Below are positions 1-12,136 of a stretch of DNA of 64,000 bases, one piece after another. Source of the stretch: Rhipidocladum racemiflorum (Eukaryota; Streptophyta; Magnoliopsida; Poales; Poaceae); the NCBI GenBank assembly GCA_036346355.1, contig CM070585.1, positions 7,517,001-7,581,000 of the forward strand, given 5' to 3'. Under the pieces are notes generated by a model. That model did no database searches, had not been told where the DNA came from, and saw nothing but the letters and a program-made list of their open reading frames with translations. The position numbers were made by a program, and so were the translations under genes. How positions within the stretch are numbered: position 1 is the stretch's first letter; each line of letters begins with the position of its first letter.

Positions 1-470
1 GTTGCACTCTTTTTTCCTTAGTGATTTTTTTTGAAGTTTTCTCACATAAAGGTTTTTAATAAGGCAACTAGTGTAACACAATGTGCAAGTGTAATGTAAT
101 ATTTTCTTCATTCTTTTTTTCATTGGGTTTTTTGGTGGAGTTTTTGATGAGATATGTGCATTACGCAGTATTCGTCTAAGTGGAGTGTTGAGTTATAATA
201 GGACTCTTAGTCCTGGTGAATTATACATGGTTGGACTCTGTCTCATTGTGAGCGAATCCAAATTTATCTTTTATTGGCTTTCACTATAAATATAGCACCC
301 CTTGTATAAGAGAATCAACCCAATGAAGAGAGAACAGTATTGTCTTCATATATCATTTGTGCTCCCAATAATTGTGCTTGCGATTGTACATTATAGTTGA
401 TCTAGGATAGGTGTCATCGTTTTACTACATTTAGAACCATTTGTCTCGCTCACATATCAGATCCACTCTA
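1..470 (+). mobile_element. 3' end of a copia-type retrotransposon with its LTR (truncated by window edge)
   Basis: The first 185 bases look like the tail of a copia internal region. A likely LTR starts at 186 (TGTTGAG) just after a purine-rich stretch (AGTGGAG). The LTR holds a TATA-like run (CTATAAATATAG) near 285-296, followed by a short leader. The right end and target duplication could not be fixed; 470 is approximate. Copia assignment is inference from the overall look, since no domain-bearing ORF lies inside the window. Confidence 0.45.
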
Positions 471-681
471 TAAAGAACCAGCAAAGCCATGAATTCATAT
501 CGGAATCGTTCAGCTCTCAGCAGTACGTGACAGAGTCGAGTGCGTGCAGAGCACCTGCAAATGTGTCTAGAGTGAATAAAATTAAGTTTTTAACAGCCCT
601 GCAAGGAATCTGCGCCGAGAAGCATTAACAAAGAGCAAATAAAGGTACTGGTTGGAGTGTAAACTTGTGTTTAAACAAAAA

Positions 682-967
682 CTAGTTACATGCCCGTGCG
701 TTGCTACGAAAAACAAAATTGATAACAAAAAATAAAGATTAAAAAATAAAAAAAAATTATTTCACAAGATCAAACATCTATCTTTAACGCTTCGTTTCTT
801 GCGAAAGCTGGCTAATTAAAGCAACGCTTCGTTTCTTGCGTAGGGCAATTAAGCAGGCAATTAAGTAGGCAATTAAGTAGGGCAATTAAGCAGGGCAATT
901 AAGCGGCAATTAATGATGTGAGTAGAATGGACCGCTGCCACCAACTGCTGCTTTATAATAGTAGAGA
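682..967 (-). mobile_element. Non-autonomous Helitron, copy 1
   Basis: On the minus strand it starts TCTCTACTATTATAAAG and ends with a GC-rich hairpin region (GCAACGCACGGGCA) followed by CTAG. It sits between A and T, the known Helitron target. It has no inverted repeats and no target duplication. The same family recurs at 8749-8974 and 16198-16437. Internal GCAATTAAG units near 845-910 are repeated, which makes this copy longer (286 bp) than the others. Confidence 0.8.
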
Positions 968-1318
968 TACTATACATACGACGTGTTAGGGTACGACGTC
1001 GTTACGACTCAAAACCGGCCGTGCGATGAAGAAGACGGGCCGGCACTCACGTGCCATGGAGGTTGTCGTACCAAAATCTTACGTAGGTCCTCTTACGTAT
1101 AGCAGAACTCGTGTTCAAACGGAGTGGTAGGCCTGCATCTTGCGAGTCTAAGGCTATATTTGTTCCGATTTAGGTTTTTTTTGTTTTTGGTTTAAATCTA
1201 GTTTTTTTAGTTTAATGGATTTTTAAGCCGTCTACTTTTAAACAAAGTAGCAACTGATATTGTCAGAATATTCTGGCACCCACCGATGACGATGGTTTTT
1301 ACGATTGACCTACTAGGC
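968..1318. other. Intergenic stretch
   Basis: No gene, terminal repeat or RNA was recognised here. The last five bases (1314-1318, TAGGC) are the left target-site duplication of the copia element that follows. Confidence 0.5.
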
Positions 1319-2298
1319 TGTTAGAATTAAAGGCACATCTAGGTTTAATTTAATCCAAAAGTAAATCATGAACAACATGTGATTGACTATCAGTAACGAA
1401 TAACAGGAGCATACTATAGATGCATATGCTAGAAGACTACACATATATCCATCTAATGTGCTCACAATCAATAGATTGAAAATAAACAGTAGAAACATTG
1501 TAACGCATCGCTCGTGGTGCAGATGGAGCGATGAAGCGTTGTAGCGCGCGATCTGCCGAGGACGGAAGCGCCGCAATGAGCGCGATGCCTAGCGGCCGCT
1601 CTGAACGTCGAGGAAGACGAGCCGTGGCGGTGGCGTGGAAGCGATCGCGCGAGCGCTTCCCAAAACACGATTCGTCCTCTCCGGTGCAAGAACGCGAGGA
1701 CGGACGGTTTGAGACACCTTTCCGTTATTTGGTGCCAGCCGTCTGGGGCGAAGCGAACTTGATGGCGGCCTTGAGGGAAGCGGCAAAAGCGCTAGAGCGC
1801 GAAAAACTCTATTTTACCCGGATAGCGGCGCGATATATAAAGAGCCACAGTAACGATCAGTAACGAACACGACTCGAGGGCGTCCACGATCGGAGTCCAT
1901 TACGGGATCTATTACGGTGTCCTTATCTCATACTACAACCGCGATTCCGAGTAGCAAAAGAGTAATCTGCAAGGAGGCTGCGCCCTCGCAAAGCCCTGGA
2001 CCGAATTCGGCGGACCATTCACGCAGTGCCCGCCGCCGCGCCCCCGCCCGCCTACGTGCGTGCCCGAGCCCTACTCGGCCCGGCGAGGCGAGGCGAGCGC
2101 AGCGTGTGTATTCTTTCTCCCTTTCTCCACATGGTTCTACCATGGTGTAGCACACTCCACTATTTAAACTAGTGCTCACCACTTTAGGCTAGCAATGTGG
2201 TACTATTGCTAGTGCACATGCTCCTCATGAGGTGGGCCTTTGAGATTTTCTAGGATTTATTGTCTCAATCAAATGGGCTTGGCCCAAATAATCCAACA
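1319..2298 (-). repeat. 3' LTR of the 1319-7749 copia element
   Basis: It runs from TGTTAGAATT to AATCCAACA on the plus strand and pairs with 6770-7749. Both copies are 980 bp. The central GC-rich part (about 1530-1860) differs clearly from its partner, while the outer parts are nearly identical. Confidence 0.93.
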
Positions 2299-3179
2299 AT
2301 CCCCACCAGATCTCAAAGTCCCACCGATACCTTGCCTGCTCCCAAAGTCATTAATATACCAAAGATTTCAAAGTGACAATGGACTATGCCTTGAATTGCA
2401 CCTAGGACTCCAAATTACACTCACCACAACTTGAACAATGGACTAAGCCTTGAATTGCAAGTTTTGTGCGATCGAAGTTTCATTTAAAGCCTTAGGCGAT
2501 ACTAGGTCGCCAATAGGCTTCCTCGGGTGGAGCATATAAGTCGTACTCCATGGTCTCTTCATGAGCTTACTAGAGATTACCCAAGTCTCATAGATCGCGA
2601 CTTTCAACAATCACTCTCATATAGGTGTGTTCTTTCAAGATGCTCAGAGGATGACATCTTCGCTAAATAAAGCCAACGAGAACACATTAAGGCAAAAGCC
2701 AACTTTGCCATACAGATTTCGAGTATTGCATCTTCACTTGGAACTAGTTAGAAAATTACTCTCCTCCAGGTTAACCAAGAGCTTGTTTTTCCCAGGACCT
2801 AATTCACGGGATCTCCGATCACATAGGTTGGAGTTACCGCTATGGTATAACTCACATGGGTCTCATGCCTAGTTCCTTTGATGCGTTATCTATCACATTC
2901 GTGATAGCCCTTTAGTGAAGGGATCTGCCAGGTTTTTAGCCGTCTGGATATAATCCAATGCTATCACTCCGAGTTTTTCAATTTCTGACGGACTTCAAAC
3001 GTCTTTTCACATGTCTTGAGGATTTCAAGTTATCTTTAGAATCGTTTCACTTTAACAATAAGCTGTTTGATTGTCACAATTCATAAGAATGGCCGGTATT
3101 GGTTTTTCAACCACCTAAGATCCATCAAGAGTTCACGTAGCCATTACGCCTCAACGTTGGTCGTATCCAATGCGATCAA
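2299..3179 (-). other. 3' untranslated part of the copia element
   Basis: This lies between the RNase H remnant and the 3' LTR of the element on the minus strand. No coding region of its own is recognised. Confidence 0.5.
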
Positions 3180-4430
3180 TTACGCCTCCATAGTTGGCCG
3201 TGTCAAAATAGTCTGCATTTGCAAGACCTCCACGACCAGCGCCCCACCAAGTGTAAACACATATCCACTGGTGGCCTTAATCTCATCGACATCAGAGATC
3301 CAATTTGAATCACTATAACCCTCTAATCTTGAAGGGTACCCGGTATAGTGTATTCCATAATTTCTTGTACCCACCAAGTAACGCATAACTCTTTCGAGTG
3401 CACGCCAATGATCATCTCCGGGTTAGAAGTAAATCGCTCAATTTGCTTACAAAGAAATGAGATATCGAGCCTTGTAGCGCTAGCCAAGTACATGAGAGAT
3501 CCAATGATCTCGAGAGTATTTCATTTGATCTCTAGCAATTCTCTTGTTTTTAGAAGAATCACACTTGGATCATAAGGTGTTGGAGAAGGCTTGCTATCCG
3601 AATAGCCAAACCGACTCAAAACCTTTTCCACATAATGGGATTGAGAAAGACTAATCCCATCCTCACTTTTGACTAACTTGATGTTCAAGATCACGTCAGC
3701 CTCTCCGAGATCTTTCATATCAAAATTTCCAGACAGGAAAGACTTGACCTCATTGATCACATCAAGGTTTGTTCCAAAGATCAAAATGTCATCCACATAT
3801 AGGCACAGAATAACTCCCTCACCCCCACCATGGCGATAATACACACACTTGTCGGCCGTTTACATGAAGCCGGCTTGTGTCAATGTTCTATCGAACTTCT
3901 CATGCCATTGTTTAGGTGCTTGTTTAAGGCCATAAAGAGATTTGATAACTTACACACCTTGCTCTCATGTCCGGTAGCACAAATCCATCTGGTGATCCAT
4001 GTAGATCTCCTCATCTAGCTCTCCATTAAGAAAAGTGTCTTCACGTCCATTTGATGGACAATGAGACCATGAGAGGCGACCAAGGATAAAAGTACCCGGA
4101 TGGTTGTGATCCTGGCAACAGGTGAATAAGTATCAAAATAATCCTCTCCTTCCTTTTGCGTATAACCCTTAGCCGCAAGTCTAGCCTTGTACTTTTCAAT
4201 AGTACCATCAGGCCTTAGTTTCTTTTTGAACACCCACTTACAGCCCACAGGTTTGCAACCATAAGGCACTTCTGTGGGCTCCCAAGTTCCGTTAGACAGA
4301 ATAGAATCCATCTCACTACGGACTGCCTCCTTCCAAAGAGTCCGCATCGAAGATGCATAAGCTTCGAAATAGAGGTGGGAGTATCATCCACAAGGTACAC
4401 AGTGAAATCATTACCAAAGAATTTAACCAT
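3180..4430 (-). pseudogene. Copia reverse transcriptase and RNase H remnant
   Basis: In minus-strand order, 4347-4015 carries the start of the reverse transcriptase, with WVFKKKLRPDG, ARLAAKGYTQKEGEDY and the PVARITTIR and QMDVKTLFL blocks. After a frame break, 3844-3521 carries the catalytic CLYVDDILIFG motif. 3386-3180 carries RNase H sequence (MRYLVGTRNYGIHY, GYSDSNWISD). These are standard plant copia motifs. At least two frame changes separate the pieces, so no working polymerase is encoded here. Confidence 0.9.
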
Positions 4431-4630
4431 CCTTTGTCTCTTGCTCCTCCTAGGAGCCTCACCATCATCCTCCTCGAGGATTTTGCTCGGAGTATCTGTT
4501 CGTAATCCTCGGTTTGTGCAATAGGTTCGGAATTATCTCAGATTTTGACTAGAAACGCTATGCAAATCTTTCATGGGAAATATGCCCTCAAAGAAGGTGG
4601 CATCTCTGGATTCCATGATTGTACAAGCGA

Positions 4631-5607
4631 TCATGTCGAGATACCTCGAGACTTTACTACTAAAAATCTATAGGCAATGCTCCGATGAGCGTATCCCGTA
4701 AAGACACAATCCACTGCCTTAGGTCCAAGTTTGCGCTTTTTAGTTATGGGCACATTGACTTTCGCCAAGCAACCCCACGTGCGCAAGTATGAAAGTGATG
4801 GTTTTCTCCTTCCCATTCTTCATATGAGGTTTTCTCCTTATTCTTAGAAGGAACTTTATTCAAAGCGTGACAAGAAGTCAACAGGGCCTCCCCACCATTC
4901 CTTAGATAGACCCGCATGTGTCCAACATGGCATTTACCAAATCGGTTAGAGTGCGGTTCTTTCTTTCGGCAACCCCATTAGGCGGGGCGAATAGGGAGGT
5001 GTCCTCTCATGAATAATTCCATGTTCCTTACGAATAAGTCGAACTCAAGAGAGAAGTACTCACCGCCACGATCCGACCTAAGCCTTTTGATTTTTCTTTC
5101 TAATTGATTTTCAACTTCAGCCTTATAGACTTTGAAGTAGTCTAAAGCCTCATTTTTAGTTTTCAATGTATAAACATAGCAGTATCTAGATGCATCATCA
5201 ATCGAGTCATGAAATATCTTTTTCCTCCTTTAGTCAACACACCATTCATCTCACAAAGATCTGAATGTATGAGTTCTAATGGTGCCAAGTTTCTCTCCTC
5301 CATTGCCTTGTGAGGTTTGCGAGGTTGCTTTGATTGCACACAACTTTGGCACTTAGAACCTTTGACAAGAGGGAATTTTTGGAATTAAATTCATACTAGC
5401 GAGCCGAGTCATACAACCAAAATTTAAATGACATAACCGTGAGTGCCAAACATCGGCTTCACCTCCATTGGAAATATCACAAATATGGTTCACAACTTTA
5501 TTGCAAAAATCGAGAAAGGAAAAACGGAACAAGCCTCCGCATTCATAGCCTTTACCAATAAAAAGTCCATGCTTAGACACGACTACTTTATTAGACTCAA
5601 ACACCAC
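4631..5607 (-). pseudogene. Copia integrase remnant
   Basis: The N-terminal zinc-binding region is at about 5480-5353 (DVWHSRLCHLNFGCM). The catalytic core continues at 5166-4978 (KIKRLRSDRGGEYFS, which holds one of the conserved acidic residues). A C-terminal piece at 4816-4631 (PSLSYLRTWGCLAKVNVP) matches the usual copia integrase end. The pieces lie in different frames with stops between them. No intact aspartic protease motif was seen upstream, although protease remnants may lie in 5610-6190. Confidence 0.85.
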
Positions 5608-5920
5608 TTTGAACCCTTCTCTACATAGAAGGAGCCGTGACCAGGTTTTTATTTATTGAGGGGACATGTGCCGCGTTCTTTAGCCGCGATCTTTCCCGAA
5701 GTAAACTTCAGATCTACCGTGCCAACACCAAGAACGAAGCATTCGAGCCGTTTCCCATCAACACGGAGCAATCCCGCGGCACAGTAAGAAGAGAACAAAG
5801 AGAGATCGGCACACACATGAACATTAGCTCGGTATCAATCCACCAATCGGTGGTCCGATTTCTTGAAAGAACAATAGGTGCGTTACCATACCCGAAGTTC
5901 CTCCTCCAGATTGCCAATGG

Positions 5921-6734
5921 TCACGTTGACGAGACTTTGAGTTCGTCCTTGCTCACCCTTCCTGCCCTTGCGATTTGGACCTTTGTTTGGCCCAAAGGTC
6001 CAATCTCACCGCAAACAAAGCGAGGCTTCTCATCTTTGTTCATTGACTTCTTCTTCTTGAAATTAGTGGTTTGTTTGGCTTTATTTTTCCCTTTGTTCTT
6101 GCCATGTGAGAACTGTTGCACCACATTGGCGCTAGGCGCCCCTCGATTCCTTTCACAGTGCATCCTTAGCTCGAGCTTTCTCCTCAACATCTAGAGACGC
6201 AATCAGATTCTCAACAGAAATCTCTTGTCTCTTATGTTTTGAAGATGTGGCAAAATTCCTCCATGAAGGAGGTAATTTGGCAATAATGCCCTGACCACAA
6301 ACCTCGCTGTAATCGGATTTTGAGAAGTTCGAGTTCCCTGGCGAGAACAGATCTCATGAGCCTGCTCAACTACTGAGCGGTTATCCACCATCTTGTAGTC
6401 ATGATATTGCTCCATGATATACGATTCATCGCCCGACATCGGAAGCACCGAACTTAGCATTCAGAGCATCCCATAGTTCCTTCGCGTCTTTAATGTGCAT
6501 ATACACATCGCACGCAGACGATCGGCAAGAACACTAAGAACGGCTCCCACAAAGAGTGTGTTGGCATCCCGATATGCCTTCTCCTTTTCGTGAGTTGGAT
6601 CCATATCCTCTGGTTTGCCGTTCGACACCCGTAACACGTTCATAGTCGTAAGCCACAAGGTGACCCTTGTCCGCCATCTTTTGAAGTGCACAGGTGAATT
6701 TTTCGGCCTCGATTGCCTCGGCAAAGCCGACCAT
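5921..6734 (-). pseudogene. Copia gag remnant
   Basis: It starts at 6734 with MVGFAEAIEAEKFT, a start typical of a widespread plant copia gag. The next frame carries RVTLWLTTMNVLRVSNGKPE. It continues through YIMEQYHDYKMVDNRSVVEQ (6460-6203) to a lysine-rich tail at 6190-5921. The zinc knuckle is degraded: one CGE remains but the later Cys/His spacing is lost. There are several frame changes. Confidence 0.85.
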
Positions 6735-6769
6735 TGATAAACCTAAGCGCCTATAATCGTGTTTTGGAT

Positions 6770-7749
6770 TGTTAGAATTAAAGGCACATCTAGGTTTAAT
6801 TTAATCCAAAAGTAAATCATGAACAACATGTGATTGACTATCGATAACGAATAACGAGGAGCATACTATAGATGCATATGCTAGAAGACTACACATATAT
6901 CCATCTAATGTGCTCACAATCAATAGATTGAAAATAAGCAGTAGAAACATTGTAACGCATCTTGTTAGGTAATGCGAGATGGAAGCGATGAAGCGTTGTA
7001 GCGCGCGTCTGATCAGGGAGCGAGCGCGCGCGATCAGCGCGATGCCTAGCGGCCGCTCTGAACGTCGAGGAAGACGAGCCGTGACGGTGGCGTGGAAGCG
7101 ATCGCCGAGCGCTTCCCAAAAACCTGATTCGTCCTCTCCGGTGCAAGAACGCGAGGGCGGGCCGGTTTTGAGACACCTTTCCCGTTCGGTGGTGCCGGCG
7201 TCAGGGCGAAGCAGACTTGATAAGCGGCGCAGCGAGGAGAAGCGGCAAAACGCTAGAGCGCGAAAACTCTATTTTACCCAGATGACGGCGACGCGGATAT
7301 AAAGGAGCCACAGTAACGATCAGTAATCGAACACGACTCGAGGGCGTCCCACGATCGTAGTCCATTACGGGATGCATTACGGTGTCCTTATCTCATACTA
7401 CAACCGCGATTCCGAGTAGCAAAAGAGTAATCTGCAAAGGAGGCTGCGCCACGCAAAGCCCTGGACCGAATTCGGCGGACCATTCACGCAGTGCCGCACG
7501 CCCCGCCCCGCCCCGAGCCCGAGCCCGGCCCGGCGAGGCGAGGCGAGCGCGCGCGTGTGTATTCTTTCTCCCTTTCTCCACATGGTTCTACCATGGTGTA
7601 GCACACTCCACTATTTAAACTAGTGCTCACCACTTTAGGCTAGCAATGTGGTACTATTGCTAGTGCACATGCTCCTCATGAGGTGGGCCTTTGAGATTTT
7701 CTAGGATTTATTGTCTCAATCAAATGGGCTTGGCCCAAATAATCCAACA
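6770..7749 (-). repeat. 5' LTR of the 1319-7749 copia element
   Basis: This is the partner of 1319-2298, with the same TG...CA ends, and is followed directly by the TAGGC target duplication. It lies beside the gag start on the minus strand, so it is the 5' LTR. The region 7000-7060 carries GCGCGC-rich differences from the other LTR. Confidence 0.93.
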
Positions 7750-7842
7750 TAGGCTACCAGTAGTAGTATCTGATTGTACATCATTACATGTATGAAGCTT
7801 TTCTTGCACTCAATGACACGAAGATTGAAAGACTACCCTCTT

Positions 7843-8124
7843 AGGACATCTGCAATGATGTAGTCAACTACTAGCTATAAAAATATACATATCATCTATA
7901 GATAGCTAATAGACAACCTCTCCAACGGACTAGCTATAGCATTGTCTACAAAATTAAATATGGACACATATGTAAGAGGTGATAAACGCCTTAGAATCAG
8001 CTATAGCCTGACTATAAGTTAGTAGTCAGTTTTTATCTCTCTCTTCTTTTTCTCTCATCACCTAAGCAAAATGCTGAGTTGGCACTTTATAGTAAGCTGA
8101 AGTGGCACCATTACAGATGCCCTA
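7843..8124. mobile_element. MITE-like element with GGACATCTGCAATG ends
   Basis: The left end GGACATCTGCAATG and right end CATTACAGATGCCC are imperfect inverted copies of each other. The interior is AT-rich with no coding. I could not assign a clean target duplication, so the superfamily is left open. Confidence 0.6.
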
Positions 8125-8748
8125 AAAGGACATTATGATAGAAACTGGTAATTCAAATGATTCATGGGACTGCTACTCAGCTACTTTTGGACTGTCTCCG
8201 TAAAGAAAAAAAAAGAAAAGAAAAGAAAAAAAACAGCTTACGGTTGCTACTCAACTAGTTTTGGATTATCTCTTTCTAAAAAACAGCTTAGGACCGTTTG
8301 GAATTCGGGAATTTAATCAAAGTTTTTAGTGAATTAAGTATTCCGCTATAGCTCTGTGATAAATGTTTTGTAGATTTTTTGGGCATAAAACGCTACGCGA
8401 CTAAAAAAATTCAGTGAATTATACTACCGCTATATCCCCTATATTGATCGTCTCTTCTGCTATTTTTATAGTGGTCATAGCTTCACTTTGAATTCTCTTT
8501 GAATTCCTAATCACTAGTTGTGTTTTCTTTACACTCTTCTTCTTTATCATATTTGTTATACTTCCTTTAATGTATGTGGCTTGTAGAAATAATAAATATT
8601 AGTTAAAATCCAAATCTATCTCCTAAATTTATATAATTGATTGTTTTTTTATTGTATATTGTACGACTAATACATAACTTTCTTAGCATGTACTCTGAAT
8701 TTAAATATAAGTCATTATAAACTAAGGGATAATTTATACTAGTTATAT
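8125..8748. other. Intergenic, AT-rich
   Basis: No gene or defined element end was recognised. It holds A-rich runs near 8207-8240. Confidence 0.4.
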
Positions 8749-8974
8749 GCCCGTGCGTTGCTACGAAAAACAAAATTGATAACGAAAAATAAAGATTAAA
8801 AAATAAAAAAATACTATTTCATAAGATCAAACATCTATCTTTAACGCTTCGTTTCTTGCAAAAGCTGGCTAATTAAAGCAACGCTTTGTTTCTTGCGTAG
8901 AGCAATTAAGCAGGGCAATTAAGTAGAGCAATTAATGTGACGTGGGAAGAAACTCTCACTTTATATAGTAGAGA
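8749..8974 (-). mobile_element. Non-autonomous Helitron, copy 2
   Basis: This is the same family as 682-967 and 16198-16437. On the minus strand it starts TCTCTACTATATAAAG and ends with the GCAACGCACGGGCA hairpin and CTAG. The base 5' of the element is G here rather than the expected A, so this flank has changed. Confidence 0.78.
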
Positions 8975-9035
8975 CTAGACCACTAATGTTGACAACCACT
9001 ACAATACCACTCAAAAAAAATTTCTTAAGATAATG

Positions 9036-9038
<3 letters not shown>

Positions 9039-9086
<48 letters not shown>
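9039..9086. repeat. (AT)24 microsatellite
   Basis: Forty-eight bases of uninterrupted AT dinucleotide. Confidence 0.97.
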
Positions 9087-9089
<3 letters not shown>

Positions 9090-9189
9090 TTTGCACAATA
9101 TCATTTCTCCTTTTTCTTTGATTTTAATTCTTGTTCCATCTTTTGACTTGCACGAAATGACAACTTTGTTCTGGCTGCACCAGCATGTC

Positions 9190-9750
9190 GATGGGATATT
9201 CCCGTCCGATCTGGGACTGAATTCACGATCGGATTTGACTATCTGATCGGATTCGGGTTGGGATCCGGATATTTGAATCCGGATACGGGATCGAATACGG
9301 AGCAACTAATATTTGGTAAATACGGGATGGGATCCGGATATTCGGATATTTCCTATTCGGATATCAGCAACATCCAACCCATTTCATCACATTTTTTTCC
9401 AATATTAGCCCATTTATATTGGCAATGAGATGGTTCTATTGATCCTAAAGTAGCATATTCTTTCTATGACGTTTATTAGGTTTGATTGATTTATAACTTG
9501 CTACTATAGTCATGTACTTGTACAGTTTAATTCAACATATATTACTTTATATATGCGTGCATTATCCATATATCTTTATCCATTTTAGACTTGAATCCAT
9601 CACACATCAGTCCCGTATGCTTATCCCGAATAACCCGGACTCATATCCGTATCCAGCTAGCCCGTATCCGATTCTGAAACCGAGAAAAAATATGGGTTAG
9701 GATATAGGAAGAGCAATATCCACCCGTATCCGACCCGTTTTCACCCCTAG
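9190..9750. mobile_element. hAT-like element, left end degraded
   Basis: It has many CGGATA/TATCCG words at both ends and a right end GTTTTCACCCCTA matching the hAT at 18864-20481. The left terminal repeat is missing or too diverged to see, so the left boundary is approximate and no target duplication could be read. Confidence 0.6.
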
Positions 9751-10791
9751 ATGCATTGTGTGGCTTTGCTTGGTCGTGTGGACCATGCAGAAGCGTCGGG
9801 CAAATTGTTTGGTTTACGGCTACACGTTGGTATTGGGTATATTCTGTTATGAAATAGATAGAATCTCTTTCAGTATGAAACGATTTTATTCATTGGTAGA
9901 CGAATTCAAATTTATCTCTAGGGTTTTCTTCTATATATTAGGCATTGCCTTGTACAGAAAAATCAATCTAATAAAAAGAGAGAACTTTACCCCCAACTTT
10001 TGTGTGTGTTTCTACTGAAGTTTCTGTTTTTGTTCGTGTGTTCGTGTAGACACGGTGTCGGTTGGGGTGGGTGAACGGCAATGTTTTACAACATGTTATC
10101 AGCATGAGTGTTCTACATGTGGCCAATCGAGAATGTTTACACTACATCAATTGTGTTCTGAGGTCAAAACTAATTGTGATGAGTATTTATTACTATCGTG
10201 CAAAAATCAACTATAATAGTGCCTCATCACTGTCGTTGGACTTTGTATCGCCACCAAAACCGATTATGGTGACGAAAAAGAACTGATTTTGATGTACATT
10301 CCTGTAAGAGTGTTATTACAAGCAAATGTAAATAAGGTTATTCATTCTTAAGCATCATGTATTTGAAATAAACCATACTAGTTGGGTCAAACCGGGTGCA
10401 GGTGTAAGAGCGAAGGAGTCTTTTCGCACGAGTCAAAAGATGCCAAACGAAATAAAACTGGGAAATATGAAGTAATGATATTATGCGAATTCAAACAACT
10501 TTGGAGTAGTATCATGATGGTTATCAACGTTTGGAGTGTCATAGTATAAATTATCCCATATATTAATTACCTATACCATGTAATTGAAATAGCAACAAAA
10601 AAAATATAATATAGTAAACCACAACGTGTAGCATAGCTTTATCAATATCCCATTACAGTCACGATAGTTTTCATATCTCTCACCGTGATGGATCATGAGA
10701 CGTGACTTAAATCCTTAAAAATTTAACACGAAAACAATTCAATTGTCACAAAAAGAAGAAGAAAAATTCTCTTGTTCCAAAGGGTGCCTTA
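9751..10791. other. Intergenic stretch
   Basis: No conserved coding sequence or repeat end was recognised. The short ORFs here show no domain I know. Confidence 0.4.
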
Positions 10792-11084
10792 GGGCATGTA
10801 CAATAATACCACCTCAGCTTATTCTTAGCATGTACATATTAGCTTTATCCTATGTGAAAAAATGAGAAAAAGAACAGAAAATAGAGCCGACTTTCATTCA
10901 AGAGCCAGGATCGCAATAGAAACAAGATAGATTATTTATGTATCAGAAAGAAAAGATAGTTATTGCACATTATTTAAAGACTAATTTTTAGAAATAGTTA
11001 TTGTACAAACTAGCCTTACTGTTTACTCTATATAATATGGATGTGAAATGAAGTAAGCAGTCAATTTTATCGTTGTACTTGCTC
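10792..11084. mobile_element. Tourist-like MITE, TSD TTA
   Basis: The ends GGGCATGTACAATAA and TCGTTGTACTTGCTC are imperfect inverted repeats, flanked by TTA at 10789-10791 and 11085-11087. Size and TSD fit a PIF/Harbinger-derived MITE. A partial relative lies at 30810-30939. Confidence 0.7.
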
Positions 11085-11653
11085 TTAGTATTCATAAGAG
11101 TGCATCGACAGCTATCAGACCGGAGCGTCTAAGCGCCACAGCCACTGAGCGGTGCACCGCAGTTCGACTATATTGATCTTAGCCGTTTGGGTTTTAGATC
11201 GGACGATCCACAGGCAATCCCTGTCTCCACCACCTATCACTGTAAGAAGTGGAGTAGTGAAGTGCAAACTTCCAAAATCAGCCATGGAAGCACGCAGGAC
11301 GCAGCACACGTGACGAAGGCACCACGCTTTCTCGGCGGAGGCCGTGGTGGAAGGGCGCGCGCGGCCAGGCAGGTTTACGTCGCGGATCGCTGTCAGATAA
11401 TAGGCCGGGTCGATGAGAAGCCAATGCCTGCTTTTCACGTGGCCCCGGCCCCACGTTTACAGTGACGCTGTTCCATGTCCGTCCGCTTGCTCTCAGCTCT
11501 TCTTCCTCTGCACCTTCTCACTGCCCCTTTCCCTCCCTCCTTTCCCAAAGCTTCTCTTCTAATGCTACTAGAGTACTAGTAACAGATTTTGTTCCGTTTT
11601 GGATGGCATTTTTGCACTGGAGCCCAACTTAAAGTTGATTAATTAGGTATTAA
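11085..11653. other. Intergenic, downstream of HOX4
   Basis: GC-richer sequence with no recognised gene. The last three bases (TAA, 11651-11653) are the target duplication of the next MITE. Confidence 0.4.
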
Positions 11654-11906
11654 GACTATCTTCAGCAGTTTCCTTTCCCCCTTCAAATCCCTTCGCGAAC
11701 AGATCCCAAGTACTCCAGCGGATTCTCTTCACGATTCCCTTCGGAAAGGATTTAAACAGTGAATCCCTTTAGAAAGAGATTCTCTCTCCAATCCTTCACA
11801 AATCCCTTGAGGAGATGCTGCTGGAGATAGTAGGAAATAAAGAGAATAAATATGGGTAAGAAAATAGGGAATAGAATGGAATGAAGGGAAATTGGTGGAG
11901 ATAGTC
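11654..11906. mobile_element. Tourist-like MITE, TSD TAA
   Basis: The left end GACTATCTTCAGCAG and right end TTGGTGGAGATAGTC are inverted copies. Direct TAA repeats lie at 11651-11653 and 11907-11909. It is 253 bp and sits about 230 bp past the HOX4 stop codon. Confidence 0.8.
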
Positions 11907-12087
11907 TAAGTAGGGGTGGGTGGGGGTTAAGGGCTAGAGATCGCAGTAGTGTAGGAGTGCTGATAGCCTGCTGCTGCTACTGCTGGGCTGCTTCTGCTAT
12001 TTCGCGCGAGAATGGACAAAATAAAGGACCCGGTACAATTCCATTTTACAGAATTGCAGAAAAGCCCCTGCCTTGTTCCATAAATCT

Positions 12088-12093
12088 TTATTC
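12088..12093 (-). terminator. Putative poly(A) signal of HOX4
   Basis: AATAAA on the minus strand, about 45 bases past the HOX4 stop codon. Position and sequence fit a near-upstream element, but the cleavage site is not visible. Confidence 0.5.
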
Positions 12094-12136
12094 CCCAGCC
12101 CAAAGACCGTCTCTCCCCCAAGGCCTTGGTTCCACC

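Larger units (their letters stand above)
1319..7749 (-). mobile_element. Complete but decayed Ty1/copia LTR retrotransposon
   Basis: Two 980-bp LTRs (1319-2298 and 6770-7749) bound a minus-strand internal region. The 5-bp target duplication TAGGC is at 1314-1318 and 7750-7754. On the minus strand the order is gag, integrase, reverse transcriptase, RNase H, which is the copia order. Every coding part is broken by frameshifts and stops, so the copy is not autonomous. A canonical initiator-Met primer site was not seen beside the 5' LTR, where the sequence begins ATCCAAAACACG. A purine-rich tract (GGTGGGGAT on the minus strand) abuts the 3' LTR near 2299-2308. Confidence 0.93.

Noticed and set aside
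5637..6194. 185-codon plus-strand ORF
   Set aside because: It is antisense to the copia gag/protease remnant.
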